From Enterococcus canis NBRC 100695 (GTDB lineage Bacteria > Bacillota > Bacilli > Lactobacillales > Enterococcaceae), in contig NZ_BCQJ01000002.1 in NCBI RefSeq assembly GCF_001544375.1, positions 310,001 to 374,000 on the forward strand: a stretch of DNA of 64,000 bases, written 5' to 3'. Under the pieces are notes generated by a model. That model was given only the letters and a program-made list of their open reading frames with translations, searched no databases and had not been told where the DNA came from. Numbering within the stretch: position 1 is the first letter of the stretch; every line of letters begins with the position of its first letter. Shown here in pieces: positions 1 through 7,966 of the stretch. Made by a program: the position numbers and the translations under genes.

Positions 1-531
1 CCCTTCGTTGATTAAGGGCTGTACGTCTGTTTTCGCAAAAACGCCACAGCGGGAAGCGATTGGATAGATAGTATGGTAATCCTTAGCTAGTTCATTGACT
101 CCGTTTGCATCGGTCTTCAATAGCACTGCCATCTGATCGATAAACGCACCAGTCCCCCCTGCACAGCTACCATTCATGCGCTGCTCTAACGCCCCTTCAA
201 AAAAGGTGATTTTGGCATCTTCGCCCCCTAATTCGATGGCAACATCCGTTTCCGGAATCACTTCCTCGACTGTGCGGGTACAGGCAATCACCTCTTGGAC
301 AAAAGGAATTCCTAAAACATCCGCTAAACCCATGCCACCGGAACCTGTAATGGCCATGGTAACGGGTTCGGTACTTAAAAGAGCCGCTGCCTCTTGCAAA
401 ATTTTAACGGTGGCTGCTTGAACATCAGAAAAATGCCGCTCGTATTTTGCAAACAGGTGCTGCTTCTGTTCATTCATAATGACTAATTTCACGGTTGTGG
501 AGCCTACGTCAATACCTGCTCGTAATGTCAT
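1..531 (-). CDS. 2-hydroxyacyl-CoA dehydratase-type activase (BadF/HgdC ATPase family), N-terminal part
   Basis: The gene runs off the left edge, so only the first 177 residues are visible. I translated it by hand from the ATG at 531. It opens with a nucleotide-binding phosphate motif (GIDVGSTTVK) and has a second (ITGSGGMG). The NGSCAGGTGAFIDQMA block, with its cysteine, is typical of the activators that carry a [4Fe-4S] cluster between subunits and inject an electron into 2-hydroxyacyl-CoA dehydratases using ATP. A second cysteine lies in SRCGVFAKTD. In enterococci this domain usually starts a very large fused protein, so the remainder probably includes dehydratase-like domains, but that is inference. 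The gene is transcribed away from the TetR gene at 716. Confidence 0.85.
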   Translation of the reverse strand, partial: MTLRAGIDVGSTTVKLVIMNEQKQHLFAKYERHFSDVQAATVKILQEAAALLSTEPVTMAITGSGGMGLADVLGIPFVQEVIACTRTVEEVIPETDVAIELGGEDAKITFFEGALEQRMNGSCAGGTGAFIDQMAVLLKTDANGVNELAKDYHTIYPIASRCGVFAKTDVQPLINEG

Positions 532-715
532 TGTTTGCCCCTCCTTCTGTAATGGTACATTACCCAACAGCTTGTTGATTATCTAACAAACTGTTTGATA
601 TAATACTCATGTATATTTTAGAAAGATTTTAATCTAATTGCAACAAGCAAACAATCGTTATTTGTGAGATAAACAACAAACTACAACTTTTTGTTGTATA
701 ACAGGAGAATTTTTT
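532..715. promoter_or_regulatory. Divergent promoter region with candidate TetR operator
   Basis: This 184-base gap separates two divergent genes. On the plus strand TTGATT (575-580) and TATAAT (599-604) with an 18-base spacer make a plausible promoter for the TetR gene. ACAACAAA (673-680) and TTTGTTGT (690-697) form an inverted repeat with a 9-base centre, just before the ribosome site AGGAG (703-707). It is a reasonable site for autoregulation by the adjacent TetR protein. That role is inferred from position and symmetry only. Confidence 0.5.
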
Positions 716-1327
716 ATGAAAAAGAAAGTCGATCTACGAGTCAAGCGCACCCACAAAATGATTATTGAAGCCTTTGTCCGTTTAGTAGAAGAAAAAGGCA
801 TGGAGGCTGTCACCGTTCAAGATATTGCGGAAGAAGCCATGATCAACCGGGCTACTTTTTATGCCCACTTCAAAGACAAGCAAGACCTTTACGAACAGAT
901 TTTTTCTTTTGCGGTGGGAGCTTTCACCTCAGTATTGGATTCAGATCCTCTGGTAAAAAATAATCGCATCAAAGTAAAACAAATTGAAAAACTGCTGACG
1001 ACTATTTACATCAATATTCAAAAGAACAAATCTTTCTTTTTAACCATCACTGAAGGCAATAATAATGAACTTTTACGGAAAAAATTAGGCGCTCTTCTGT
1101 ATGAAAAATATGATACGATCTTTCGTCAGCTGCGAATTACGGAAAATGAAATCGAAGTACCGATCGATTTTATCGTTGAGTATATGACCTCGATTTTTAT
1201 GGGGACCCTTCATTGGTGGATCACTAGCGAGACTGATATGACCCCCAATCAATTAGCTAAGTTAGTCATAAAACTAGTAGGAAACGGTCATTTGACGGTC
1301 TTAGGTGTCGACATTGAAAAAGATTAA
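716..1327 (+). CDS. TetR/AcrR family transcriptional regulator
   Basis: The 203-residue protein has the usual TetR layout. An N-terminal helix-turn-helix of about residues 10-57 (core TVQDIAEEAMINRATFYAHF) is followed by a helical C-terminal ligand domain of low conservation. The start is the ATG at 716 behind AGGAG at 703-707. The gene lies divergent to the activase gene and overlaps the following homocysteine S-methyltransferase-like gene, which makes it a likely local repressor of one or both. The ligand cannot be told from sequence. Family assignment is firm; the target is inference. Confidence 0.88.
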   Translation: MKKKVDLRVKRTHKMIIEAFVRLVEEKGMEAVTVQDIAEEAMINRATFYAHFKDKQDLYEQIFSFAVGAFTSVLDSDPLVKNNRIKVKQIEKLLTTIYINIQKNKSFFLTITEGNNNELLRKKLGALLYEKYDTIFRQLRITENEIEVPIDFIVEYMTSIFMGTLHWWITSETDMTPNQLAKLVIKLVGNGHLTVLGVDIEKD

Positions 1328-2114
1328 ATCTGACTTGTTAACCGCTTTTCAAGACTTTGTGATTGGCGATGGGGCGATGGGAACCTTATTAGCCCCTGAC
1401 ATTGCCTATGAACACTTGCTCAAAGCCAACTTAGAGCAGCCCAAACTGATTTTAAATGCCCATCAAGACTATGTTGCTGCTGGAGCCGAGCTTATTTTAA
1501 CCAATACCTTTGCGCTTTCGCTAGACACCGCTCCGCCTGATGAAAAGGTCCGTATCGCACGGCAGGCTTGCCAATTAACCAAGCAAGCAGGTGCAAAATG
1601 GTGGGCCTATGACCTAGGTCCCGCTCTGCCAGAACAATCGCAAAGAGAACGGCAGCTTACGTATTCTCAGCAAGCTCAGATTGCTGTTGAAGAAAACGCC
1701 GATGCTCTTCTTCTCGAAACCTTTTATACCATTTCTGAACTAGCATTGGCCTTAGAGGCGGTAACTAGCTGCCCCTTACCACTCATGGTTTCAGTAGCCC
1801 TCCTAGGGGAGGATGACTTGGCTTCTGTTTTGCATCTTTGCCAAGGTCGTGTTGCGGTACTAGGGATCAATTGCCAGTATGGTCCGTCCCTGCTGCAAAG
1901 TACCGCCTATCTACGCCAACATTGGACCGGCCCACTTTATATTCAGCCTAACCGCGGCATTCCGGATCATGATGGGCACTTGCCAGTCAGCCAGCTGGAG
2001 TTTGCCGGTTTCGTCCAAAAGCTGATCCAATTGGGTGTTAATGGTATTGGTGGCTGTTGTGGTACTACCCCGGAAACGATTCACTTCATAAAAAAAGAGC
2101 ATCTGCAGCGCTGA
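1314..2114 (+). CDS. Homocysteine S-methyltransferase-family protein
   Basis: The protein of about 266 residues shows the family signatures: GDGAMGTLL near the N-terminus, GINCQYGP and the C-terminal GGCCGTTPE. The cysteine of GINC and the Cys-Cys pair normally bind the zinc that activates homocysteine thiolate. The methyl donor in simple members is S-methylmethionine or S-adenosylmethionine; here it is unknown. At about 266 residues it is shorter than the usual 300-320. I place the start at TTG 1314 because AGGTG (1303-1307) is well spaced; a GTG at 1305 in the same frame is possible. It overlaps the TetR gene, so the two are probably cotranscribed, and it ends inside a strong terminator. 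Confidence 0.75.
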   Translation: MKKIKSDLLTAFQDFVIGDGAMGTLLAPDIAYEHLLKANLEQPKLILNAHQDYVAAGAELILTNTFALSLDTAPPDEKVRIARQACQLTKQAGAKWWAYDLGPALPEQSQRERQLTYSQQAQIAVEENADALLLETFYTISELALALEAVTSCPLPLMVSVALLGEDDLASVLHLCQGRVAVLGINCQYGPSLLQSTAYLRQHWTGPLYIQPNRGIPDHDGHLPVSQLEFAGFVQKLIQLGVNGIGGCCGTTPETIHFIKKEHLQR

Positions 2115-2142
2115 AATCAGCGACAGATGCTCTTTTTCTTGA
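2094..2142. terminator. Bidirectional rho-independent terminator
   Basis: A 12-base-pair stem (2094-2105 with 2124-2135) has A-runs and T-runs on both sides, so it can stop the plus-strand methyltransferase transcript and transcription from the minus side. The stop codon of the methyltransferase (2112-2114) lies in the loop. Confidence 0.85.
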
Positions 2143-2151
2143 AAATTCAAC

Positions 2152-2322
2152 TTAATGGTTTTTGGCTTGCCACTTGATGTTGTGGCGGGTATTGCGTTTC
2201 GTCAAAACACTCACAGTGGTTGGCTTACTGCCATCCTTTTCAACGACTACTTGATAACGGTCATCATGTACGATATCGTATAGTTTTTCAGCTGCTTCAG
2301 TTATTTTATCTTTAATTCCCAT
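2152..2322 (-). CDS. Small conserved-looking protein of unknown function
   Basis: The 56-residue protein starts at ATG 2322 behind a strong GGGAGGCG site. An upstream in-frame GTG (2337) would put that ribosome site inside the gene, so I reject it. The protein is charged and soluble, with no signal peptide, no membrane segment and no cysteine. The N-terminal half (DKITEAAEKLYDIVHDD) is predicted helical and the C-terminal half looks like short beta strands ending in basic residues. I do not recognise the family. It stands alone between a terminator and the peptide-binding lipoprotein gene. Confidence 0.6.
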   Translation of the reverse strand: MGIKDKITEAAEKLYDIVHDDRYQVVVEKDGSKPTTVSVLTKRNTRHNIKWQAKNH

Positions 2323-2395
2323 GAAATCGCCTCCCACTATACTCTACCGCATTTTTTTCAGATTGACAAATCAAGCCTCCTCTGCTGAGTTCCTG

Positions 2396-4054
2396 TTATT
2401 CCTCAATAGAGGCCCACTTGTAATCATAGGTTGCACCAGCTGCATGGGCAACGACGCCCTTGACTTTGGTATTCCGTAAGTGTGCTTCCGCTTTTTGGTA
2501 GACAGGTGTTACGCCTTGCTCAGCCATAATCGTTTGCTCGGCTTTGATTAGATCCTGCCAGCGTTTTTCTGGATCATTGGCATTAGTGGTAGAAGAAGCT
2601 TTGACTACTTTATCATAGTCAGCATTGCTCCAATGACCACGGTTATAGGAATTACCGGTTACAAATAGATCAGTAAAGCTGGAAGCATCGGCATAATCGG
2701 CGCCCCACCCTCCTAAAACGATATCAAAATCGCCGGCTGTGGAACGATCTAAACGTACCGCAAATGGGACTGGTGTCAGATTCATCGTCACACCATCGAG
2801 GGTTTCTTCAACAGCACCCTTGATATATTCCAATACTTTTTTCGTAGCGTCATCATCGGAAGCAATAAACTCGATATTTAAAGAATCGATGCCTAAATCT
2901 TGCTTGGCTTTTTCCCAATGCTCTTTGGCTTTGGCTGTATCAAAGGCAATTACTGAACCAGCATCTTCCGTGAAGTCTTTATTTCCTGTTGGACTGAAGG
3001 TCATCTCAGCTGGAATCAAACCAGTTGAGGCCACCGAGCCATCACCTAAAATCTGGGTCACCAGTGCCTCGCGGTCAATGGCGTAAGAGATTGCTTGCCG
3101 CAAATCTGCGTTGCGATAAGGAGAATTTTCGTCCCGCTGATTGTATTCCAGATAGGAGGTCCGCGCTTCCTTTTGTGAAACAAAGGCTGGATCATTGGCC
3201 ATTTGCTGCGCCAGCTCACCGGTTAAAATCACATCGTCTGCCTGTCCGTCTTGGAAGAGATTTAGAGAGGTAGAAGATTCTTTCACGACACTGACATTGA
3301 TCTTGTCTAATTGAACAGTGTCTGTATCCCAATACTGGTCGTTTTTCGTATAGCTCCATTCCGTATCTGTTCCTGGTCCATCAAAATCCGTTAAGGTAAA
3401 AGGACCATTGTAAATGGCATTGTCGCTATTCGAAGCGTAATCCTTACCGTGTTCTTCCACCACACTTTGTTTTTGTGGGAAGAAGGATGGGAAAGCTAAT
3501 AAATAATCAAAATAAGGGGTAGGTTGTGTTAAGGTGATCTCCAATTCATGGTCATTCACCGCTTTGATTCCTAATTCAGACGGATCTTTTTCACCCGCTG
3601 TGATCTGTTCTGCATTGGTTACCGGTGCATAGAGGTAGGCGTATTCTGACCCTGTCTCCGGTGTAACCGTCCGCTGCCAGCCGTACACATAGTCCGCGGC
3701 TGTTACTGGATCACCATTGGACCATTTGGCATCTTCTCGTAATTTGATTTTATAAACCAAACCGTCCTCGCTAACTTCCGCCATTTCACTGGCACCCGCT
3801 GCGTGTGGTTTACTGTCTGCGTCCAGACGGTAAAGCCCTTCATAGACATTATTCAGTGCACTAAAACTGATGGTATCGGTGGCTAAAGACAAATCTGCAC
3901 TTGGCATCTCTTGTGTCACGACAACTCGGAAGACATTGCTGCCACCTCCGCTAGTCTGTGTGGTTGCTCCAGATCCGTCTGTCGAGCCGCCGGTGCTACA
4001 GCCAGCTAAGACAAGCCCGCACACCATCATTATCCCAAATCGTTTCTTTCCCAT
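2396..4054 (-). CDS. Oligopeptide ABC transporter substrate-binding lipoprotein (OppA-like)
   Basis: The 552-residue protein begins with a lipoprotein signal whose lipobox is LAGC (Cys about 19), followed by a Ser/Gly/Thr-rich linker. The rest is a class C extracellular solute-binding protein of the SBP_bac_5 type, with the typical WSNGDPVTAADYVYGWQR segment near residue 111. It would capture peptides at the outer face of the membrane for an Opp/Dpp permease. No permease genes are adjacent, so it is an orphan or feeds a system elsewhere. The start ATG lies behind AGGGGGAG. A promoter and CodY-like boxes lie directly upstream. Confidence 0.9.
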   Translation of the reverse strand: MGKKRFGIMMVCGLVLAGCSTGGSTDGSGATTQTSGGGSNVFRVVVTQEMPSADLSLATDTISFSALNNVYEGLYRLDADSKPHAAGASEMAEVSEDGLVYKIKLREDAKWSNGDPVTAADYVYGWQRTVTPETGSEYAYLYAPVTNAEQITAGEKDPSELGIKAVNDHELEITLTQPTPYFDYLLAFPSFFPQKQSVVEEHGKDYASNSDNAIYNGPFTLTDFDGPGTDTEWSYTKNDQYWDTDTVQLDKINVSVVKESSTSLNLFQDGQADDVILTGELAQQMANDPAFVSQKEARTSYLEYNQRDENSPYRNADLRQAISYAIDREALVTQILGDGSVASTGLIPAEMTFSPTGNKDFTEDAGSVIAFDTAKAKEHWEKAKQDLGIDSLNIEFIASDDDATKKVLEYIKGAVEETLDGVTMNLTPVPFAVRLDRSTAGDFDIVLGGWGADYADASSFTDLFVTGNSYNRGHWSNADYDKVVKASSTTNANDPEKRWQDLIKAEQTIMAEQGVTPVYQKAEAHLRNTKVKGVVAHAAGATYDYKWASIEE

Positions 4055-4075
4055 ACTACTCCCCCTACTTTTCGC

Positions 4076-4108
4076 AATTTTCAGAATAATTATTATTTTC
4101 TGAAGTTG
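4076..4108 (-). promoter_or_regulatory. CodY-like boxes upstream of the peptide-binding lipoprotein gene
   Basis: Positions 4076-4090 read AATTTTCAGAATAAT, two mismatches from the CodY consensus AATTTTCWGAAAATT. A weaker second copy (four mismatches) lies at 4094-4108, and together they form an inverted repeat. They sit just downstream of the promoter, where a bound repressor would block elongation. CodY represses peptide uptake when branched-chain amino acids and GTP are plentiful. Confidence 0.6.
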
Positions 4109-4114
4109 AATAAG

Positions 4115-4143
4115 ATTTTAATGAATAATCACTAAGAATGCAA
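4115..4143 (-). promoter_or_regulatory. Promoter of the peptide-binding lipoprotein gene
   Basis: On the minus strand TTGCAT (-35, 4138-4143) and TAAAAT (-10, 4115-4120) are separated by exactly 17 bases. The rest of the 4121-4326 gap contains no gene that I can support. Confidence 0.6.
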
Positions 4144-4326
4144 CCCTTTTTTGCTTTTATTTTTTATAAATAACGGATATAAAACAGATCAAACCGTTTA
4201 TTATAAACGCTTATAGCGGATTAAATATAACCAAATAAAAATGAGCAAAGCTAGGAAGTGCTTGCATGATTTCTCATAATAGACGTATAGATGTGAACCA
4301 ACGCTTTTAAATTGGATAAAAAGACA

Positions 4327-4355
4327 TAAAAAAAGACCAGTCCGAAGACTGATCT
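4327..4355 (-). terminator. Terminator of the Tyr-Gln tRNA operon
   Basis: A 9-base-pair stem (4334-4342 with 4347-4355) closes on a UUCG loop on the minus strand and is followed by a run of T residues. Confidence 0.85.
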
Positions 4356-4361
4356 CGTTAG

Positions 4362-4433
4362 CTGGGGTAGCTGGATTCGAACCAACGCATGAGGGAGTCA
4401 AAGTCCCTTGCCTTACCGCTTGGCTATACCCCA
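4362..4433 (-). tRNA. tRNA-Gln (anticodon TTG)
   Basis: This 72-nucleotide cloverleaf on the minus strand has acceptor arms TGGGGTA and TACCCCA, the T-arm GGTTCGAATCC, and anticodon TTG in the loop CTTTGAC. The 3' CCA is not encoded. It lies 12 bases downstream of tRNA-Tyr and shares its promoter and terminator. Confidence 0.95.
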
Positions 4434-4445
4434 ATATTTGAAGAA

Positions 4446-4526
4446 TGGAGGAGAGTGGATTCGAACCACTGAACCCTAAGGAACGGATTTACAGTCCGTC
4501 GCGTTTAGCCACTTCGCTACTCCTCC
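4446..4526 (-). tRNA. tRNA-Tyr (anticodon GTA)
   Basis: This 81-nucleotide class II tRNA on the minus strand has acceptor arms GGAGGAG and CTCCTCC, a long variable arm, the T-arm GGTTCGAATCC and anticodon GTA. It is the first gene of a two-tRNA transcript with tRNA-Gln. Confidence 0.95.
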
Positions 4527-4558
4527 GAGAGGTTTGTCTTAACAAACCCGACTTCAAT

Positions 4559-4587
4559 ATAATACCTAAGGTTAGAAAAAAATGCAA
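4559..4587 (-). promoter_or_regulatory. Promoter of the Tyr-Gln tRNA operon
   Basis: On the minus strand TTGCAT (4582-4587) and TATTAT (4559-4564) are 17 bases apart, about 30 bases upstream of the mature 5' end of tRNA-Tyr. Confidence 0.65.
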
Positions 4588-4611
4588 GTCAAAAGTGAAA
4601 TTTTTTTGTTA

Positions 4612-4839
4612 TTATTCATGCAGATTCCAATAACGAATCAGTTCTTCAAAACCTTCATCGACTGACTTGACTGTTGCTTCGCGGTTTCCATCAATCATGA
4701 CTGTAAAACGAGTCCCTTCAGGAATGATTTCACCGATCATTTTTTTACCAATAAATAATTGTTGAACCGTTACTTGCTGTCCATTTTCTTGACGCTGGAT
4801 TTCTTCCGCGCGTACTTCAATATCTTTTTTCTTTGCCAT
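4612..4839 (-). CDS. DUF2969 family protein
   Basis: The 75-residue cytoplasmic protein starts at ATG 4839 behind GAGGAGGG. The pattern of a charged N-terminus, an LFIGKKMIGEI segment, a TVMIDG strand and a C-terminal EELIRYWNLHE matches my memory of the DUF2969 family, which is found in Lactobacillales. No function is known for it. It lies between the tRNA pair and the liv operon and is transcribed the same way. A 45-base gap separates it from the CBS gene, so it could be read from the liv transcript. Confidence 0.75.
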   Translation of the reverse strand: MAKKKDIEVRAEEIQRQENGQQVTVQQLFIGKKMIGEIIPEGTRFTVMIDGNREATVKSVDEGFEELIRYWNLHE

Positions 4840-4884
4840 AAACTTCCCTCCTCAGGTAGTTTACCACAGCCCCTCAGTAAAAGA

Positions 4885-5535
4885 CTAGTTTTCTTGACTA
4901 GTTCGAACGACCTGCACCACAAAATAACCAGCAGCCTCCAGAATTTCTTTGATAAGTTCCTCTTGGCGAGACGCTAGCTGTAATTCTACAATTGTTTCCA
5001 ATTCTTTGCGGTCTACTACAATCGTAATGATACTTAACTCGTGTTCGGCTAAAAGAGCTGTCAAAGCAGCTAAAACACCGGTATGGTCTTCCTTGATGCT
5101 TAGAGTGACGCGGGTACCATCCATGTGATAGCCGGTGATTTTAAGAAAGGCATCAAAAATATCATTATTGGTGATGATGCCCACTAGTAGTCCCTGTTCA
5201 ATTACTGGTAAGACCCCAATATTGTGCTGACGCATTTGATAGATAGCATCCTCTAAAAGCGCATCTGGCGCAATAGTTTGGACCTCTTTAATCATCACAT
5301 CGGCGACTGTCGTTTTATTCAATAGATAATTTACTTCATAAACACTCAGACTAGTGGCTTGTGAAGGCAATGCAGCTTGAATAACACCTTCTGTGATCAA
5401 ACCAATCAAATGCTCCCCATCGACGACTGGCAAGCGGTGGATGTCATGTTGCCGCATCATATCCACTGCATCAAAAATCTTGGTCTCCGGCGCAATGGTA
5501 ATTAAATCTCTCGACATAAAATCCCGTACACTCAT
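4885..5535 (-). CDS. CBS-domain pair with C-terminal ACT domain (AcuB-like)
   Basis: The 216-residue protein has two CBS domains (about residues 7-55 and 78-130; markers MSRDLITIAPET, HDIHRLPVVD and HNIGVLPVIE), then an ACT-like domain (about 140-210, beginning TRVTLSIKEDHTGVLAALTALL). CBS pairs bind adenine nucleotides and ACT domains bind amino acids, so this is a sensor rather than an enzyme. It begins 2 bases after livF and closes the liv operon, which suggests that it senses branched-chain amino acids or energy state. It resembles AcuB of Bacillus, whose biochemical role is not settled. Confidence 0.8.
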   Translation of the reverse strand: MSVRDFMSRDLITIAPETKIFDAVDMMRQHDIHRLPVVDGEHLIGLITEGVIQAALPSQATSLSVYEVNYLLNKTTVADVMIKEVQTIAPDALLEDAIYQMRQHNIGVLPVIEQGLLVGIITNNDIFDAFLKITGYHMDGTRVTLSIKEDHTGVLAALTALLAEHELSIITIVVDRKELETIVELQLASRQEELIKEILEAAGYFVVQVVRTSQEN

Positions 5536-5537
5536 AA

Positions 5538-6239
5538 CTAACCTCCTAAATATGCTTTCTTGACTTCTTCACTGGCCAATAGCTCGGCACCAGTCCCTGA
5601 TAAAACGACCCGGCCGGTTTCTAGAACATAGCCACGGTGGGCAATTGACAACGCCATTTTTGCATTTTGTTCAATCAGGAGAACCGTCGTCCCTTGGGCA
5701 TTGATCTCTTGAATAATCGAAAAGATTTCTTTGATAAAAATCGGTGCCAGTCCCATAGAGGGCTCATCCAACAAAAGCAGCTTTGGTTTGGACATTAAGG
5801 CGCGCCCCATCGCCAGCATTTGCTGTTCCCCGCCAGATAAAGTAGCAGCATCTTGTTGCAGCCGCTCTTTCAAAATTGGAAACTTGCGATAAACCTGTTC
5901 ATAATCGTCGCTAATTTGCTTATCTTTTCGTAAGAAGGCTCCCATCTCCAAATTTTCTTGAACCGTTAGCCCGGGAAAAATATGACGACCTTCAGGCACC
6001 TGAGAGATCCCTGCCTGCACGATTTTTTGAGGAACCACTTTGTTTAATTCACGACCTTCAAACTGAATCGTCCCCGCTGAAGCGCGGTTCAATCCAGAAA
6101 TCGTCCGTAGAATCGTGGTTTTACCCGCACCATTCGCACCAATCAGCGACACAATCTCGCCTTGTTGTACCTCAAAATCCACTTCATTTACTGCCTGAAT
6201 CATGCCATAATGAACGGAAAGTCCTTTTACAGTCAGCAT
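5538..6239 (-). CDS. livF: Branched-chain amino acid ABC transporter ATPase LivF
   Basis: The 233-residue ABC ATPase has Walker A GANGAGKTT (about residues 36-44), the signature LSGGEQQ and Walker B LLLLDEPS. The TVQENLEMGAF segment and EQNAKMAL after Walker B are typical of LivF. With LivG it powers the LivHM permease on the inner face of the membrane. Its start overlaps the last base of livG, and it is followed 2 bases later by the CBS-ACT gene, so the genes are translationally coupled. Confidence 0.93.
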   Translation of the reverse strand: MLTVKGLSVHYGMIQAVNEVDFEVQQGEIVSLIGANGAGKTTILRTISGLNRASAGTIQFEGRELNKVVPQKIVQAGISQVPEGRHIFPGLTVQENLEMGAFLRKDKQISDDYEQVYRKFPILKERLQQDAATLSGGEQQMLAMGRALMSKPKLLLLDEPSMGLAPIFIKEIFSIIQEINAQGTTVLLIEQNAKMALSIAHRGYVLETGRVVLSGTGAELLASEEVKKAYLGG

Positions 6240-7015
6240 TACAGCTCACCTCCCAAATAAGCCGCTATCACGCGTGGATCATTTTTAATGTCCTCGGGCT
6301 TCCCTTCAGCTAAAACGCGACCATATTCCAACACATAAATTCGCTGGCAAACTTCCATCACCAGACTCATATCGTGTTCAATCAACAGAATCGTAATTTG
6401 GAATTCCCGTTGAATTTTCCGAATCAGTTCAGTCAAATCGGCTGTTTCTTGAGGGTTCATACCAGCAGCCGGCTCATCTAAAAAGAGGATTCGTGGCTCA
6501 GTGGCTAAGGCTCGGACGATTTCCAAGCGCCGCTGTTCCCCATATGGCAGATTTTTAGCCAAGGTTTCGGCTTTTGCTTGGAGCCCAAAAATGCTTAACA
6601 AACGCAAAGCTTCCTGTGCCATTTTCTGTTCCTTTTTGTAAAAAGCCGGCAAGCGAAAAATGCCACTTAGAACCCCTTCACGGCTTTTGCTATTCATGGC
6701 AATCAAAACATTATCTAGTACTGTCAAATCCTTAAAGAGGCGAATGTTTTGAAAGGTTCGGCTCAAGCCTAGGTCCGCGATGGTATAGGGCTTCTTCCCG
6801 TTGAGACGCTCTTTTTGTCCCAGCGGACTGTAATAGATATCGCCTTCGCTGGGCTCATAGACGCCTGTCAGCAAGTTGAACAGCGTAGTTTTTCCCGCAC
6901 CATTAGGCCCAATCAAACCAACCAATTCATTTTCTTCCAACTGAAGATTGACATTGGAGACCGCTGCTAGTCCACCAAAGTTTTTAGTCAAATCAGTGAC
7001 TTCCAGTAGTGACAT
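6239..7015 (-). CDS. livG: Branched-chain amino acid ABC transporter ATPase LivG
   Basis: The 258-residue ABC ATPase has Walker A GPNGAGKTTLFNLLTG, the signature-like region NLPYGEQRRLEI and Walker B ILFLDEPAAGMNP. Replacement of LSGG by LPYG in the signature, and the C-terminal PRVIAAYLGGEL tail, are hallmarks of LivG. The start ATG lies inside the end of livM (23-base overlap). It would pair with LivF to hydrolyse ATP during uptake of leucine, isoleucine and valine. Confidence 0.93.
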   Translation of the reverse strand: MSLLEVTDLTKNFGGLAAVSNVNLQLEENELVGLIGPNGAGKTTLFNLLTGVYEPSEGDIYYSPLGQKERLNGKKPYTIADLGLSRTFQNIRLFKDLTVLDNVLIAMNSKSREGVLSGIFRLPAFYKKEQKMAQEALRLLSIFGLQAKAETLAKNLPYGEQRRLEIVRALATEPRILFLDEPAAGMNPQETADLTELIRKIQREFQITILLIEHDMSLVMEVCQRIYVLEYGRVLAEGKPEDIKNDPRVIAAYLGGEL

Positions 7016-7958
7016 CTGTGTCGCCCCCCTTTTTCAATAACGCTTTGACAGAAAATTCCTTGGTACCTAATAGTCCCCCTGGCTTAAAGATCATAATGAT
7101 AATCAGCGCCAATGAATAAATGATCATCCGCAGGGCGCCAAAATCTTGGAGATACATGTTGATTAGTCCCAGAACGATTGCGGCAATGATGCTGCCAGTC
7201 AAACTGCCAATCCCGCCAAAAACTACAATAATCAAAATGTCGATGGATTTCATAAAGCCAAAATCTTTTGGTGCAATGGATTGCAAATAACCGGCATATA
7301 AGGAGCCCGCAATACTAGCTGTCATGGCACCTAGCACAAACGCAATTACCTTATATTTCGTGGTATTGACCCCCATCGCTTCCGCCGCGATTTCGTCCTC
7401 GCGAATCGCCATAGTCGCTCGGCCAGCCCCTGAATGGATGTAGTTGGCAATCACTAAGGTTGTTAACACGACAAAAACATAGACCATCTGCCAATCGACA
7501 TAGGGCAAAATGCCAAAGATTCCCGAAGGACCATTGGTAATGTCTTTCATGTTGATAATCAAGATACGAATGATCTCCGCAACCCCTAACGTCGCAATCG
7601 CCAGATAATCACCCTTTAGACGTAGGGTTGGTACGCCAACAACTAACGCTACGATACCAGAAAGTAAGACTCCAACACCTAAGCCGAGATAAAAACCGCC
7701 ATAGGTTTGGTTTTGCATAGAAATCAAGGCGGCACTATAAGCACCGATTGCCATAAAGCCTGCATGTCCCAATGAAAATTGCCCCGCAAAGCCGATGATT
7801 AAATTTAAACCGGTTGCTAGAATGACATTGATACCAATCATGACAATAATATTATCTAAAAACAAATCAATGGCGCCCATCACGTAACAAGCATATAAGA
7901 TGCCGTAGCCAGCCAGTGCTAAGGCAAGCCAGATCAACGAATATTTAAGATTTTTCAT
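6993..7958 (-). CDS. livM: Branched-chain amino acid permease LivM
   Basis: The 321-residue polytopic membrane protein shows the LivM pattern NLIIGFAGQFSLGHAGFMAIGAY and GDYLAIATLGVAEIIRI, and ends in IFKPGGLLG plus a short hydrophilic tail. The start is ATG 7958 behind GTAGGTGAG. It forms the membrane channel with LivH. The gene begins 8 bases after livH and overlaps livG. Confidence 0.93.
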   Translation of the reverse strand: MKNLKYSLIWLALALAGYGILYACYVMGAIDLFLDNIIVMIGINVILATGLNLIIGFAGQFSLGHAGFMAIGAYSAALISMQNQTYGGFYLGLGVGVLLSGIVALVVGVPTLRLKGDYLAIATLGVAEIIRILIINMKDITNGPSGIFGILPYVDWQMVYVFVVLTTLVIANYIHSGAGRATMAIREDEIAAEAMGVNTTKYKVIAFVLGAMTASIAGSLYAGYLQSIAPKDFGFMKSIDILIIVVFGGIGSLTGSIIAAIVLGLINMYLQDFGALRMIIYSLALIIIMIFKPGGLLGTKEFSVKALLKKGGDTDVTTGSH

Positions 7959-7966
7959 GGTCTCAC

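Noticed and set aside
4201-4434. 77-codon minus-strand frame over tRNA-Gln
   Set aside because: It runs through the tRNA and its terminator; the tRNA explains the sequence.
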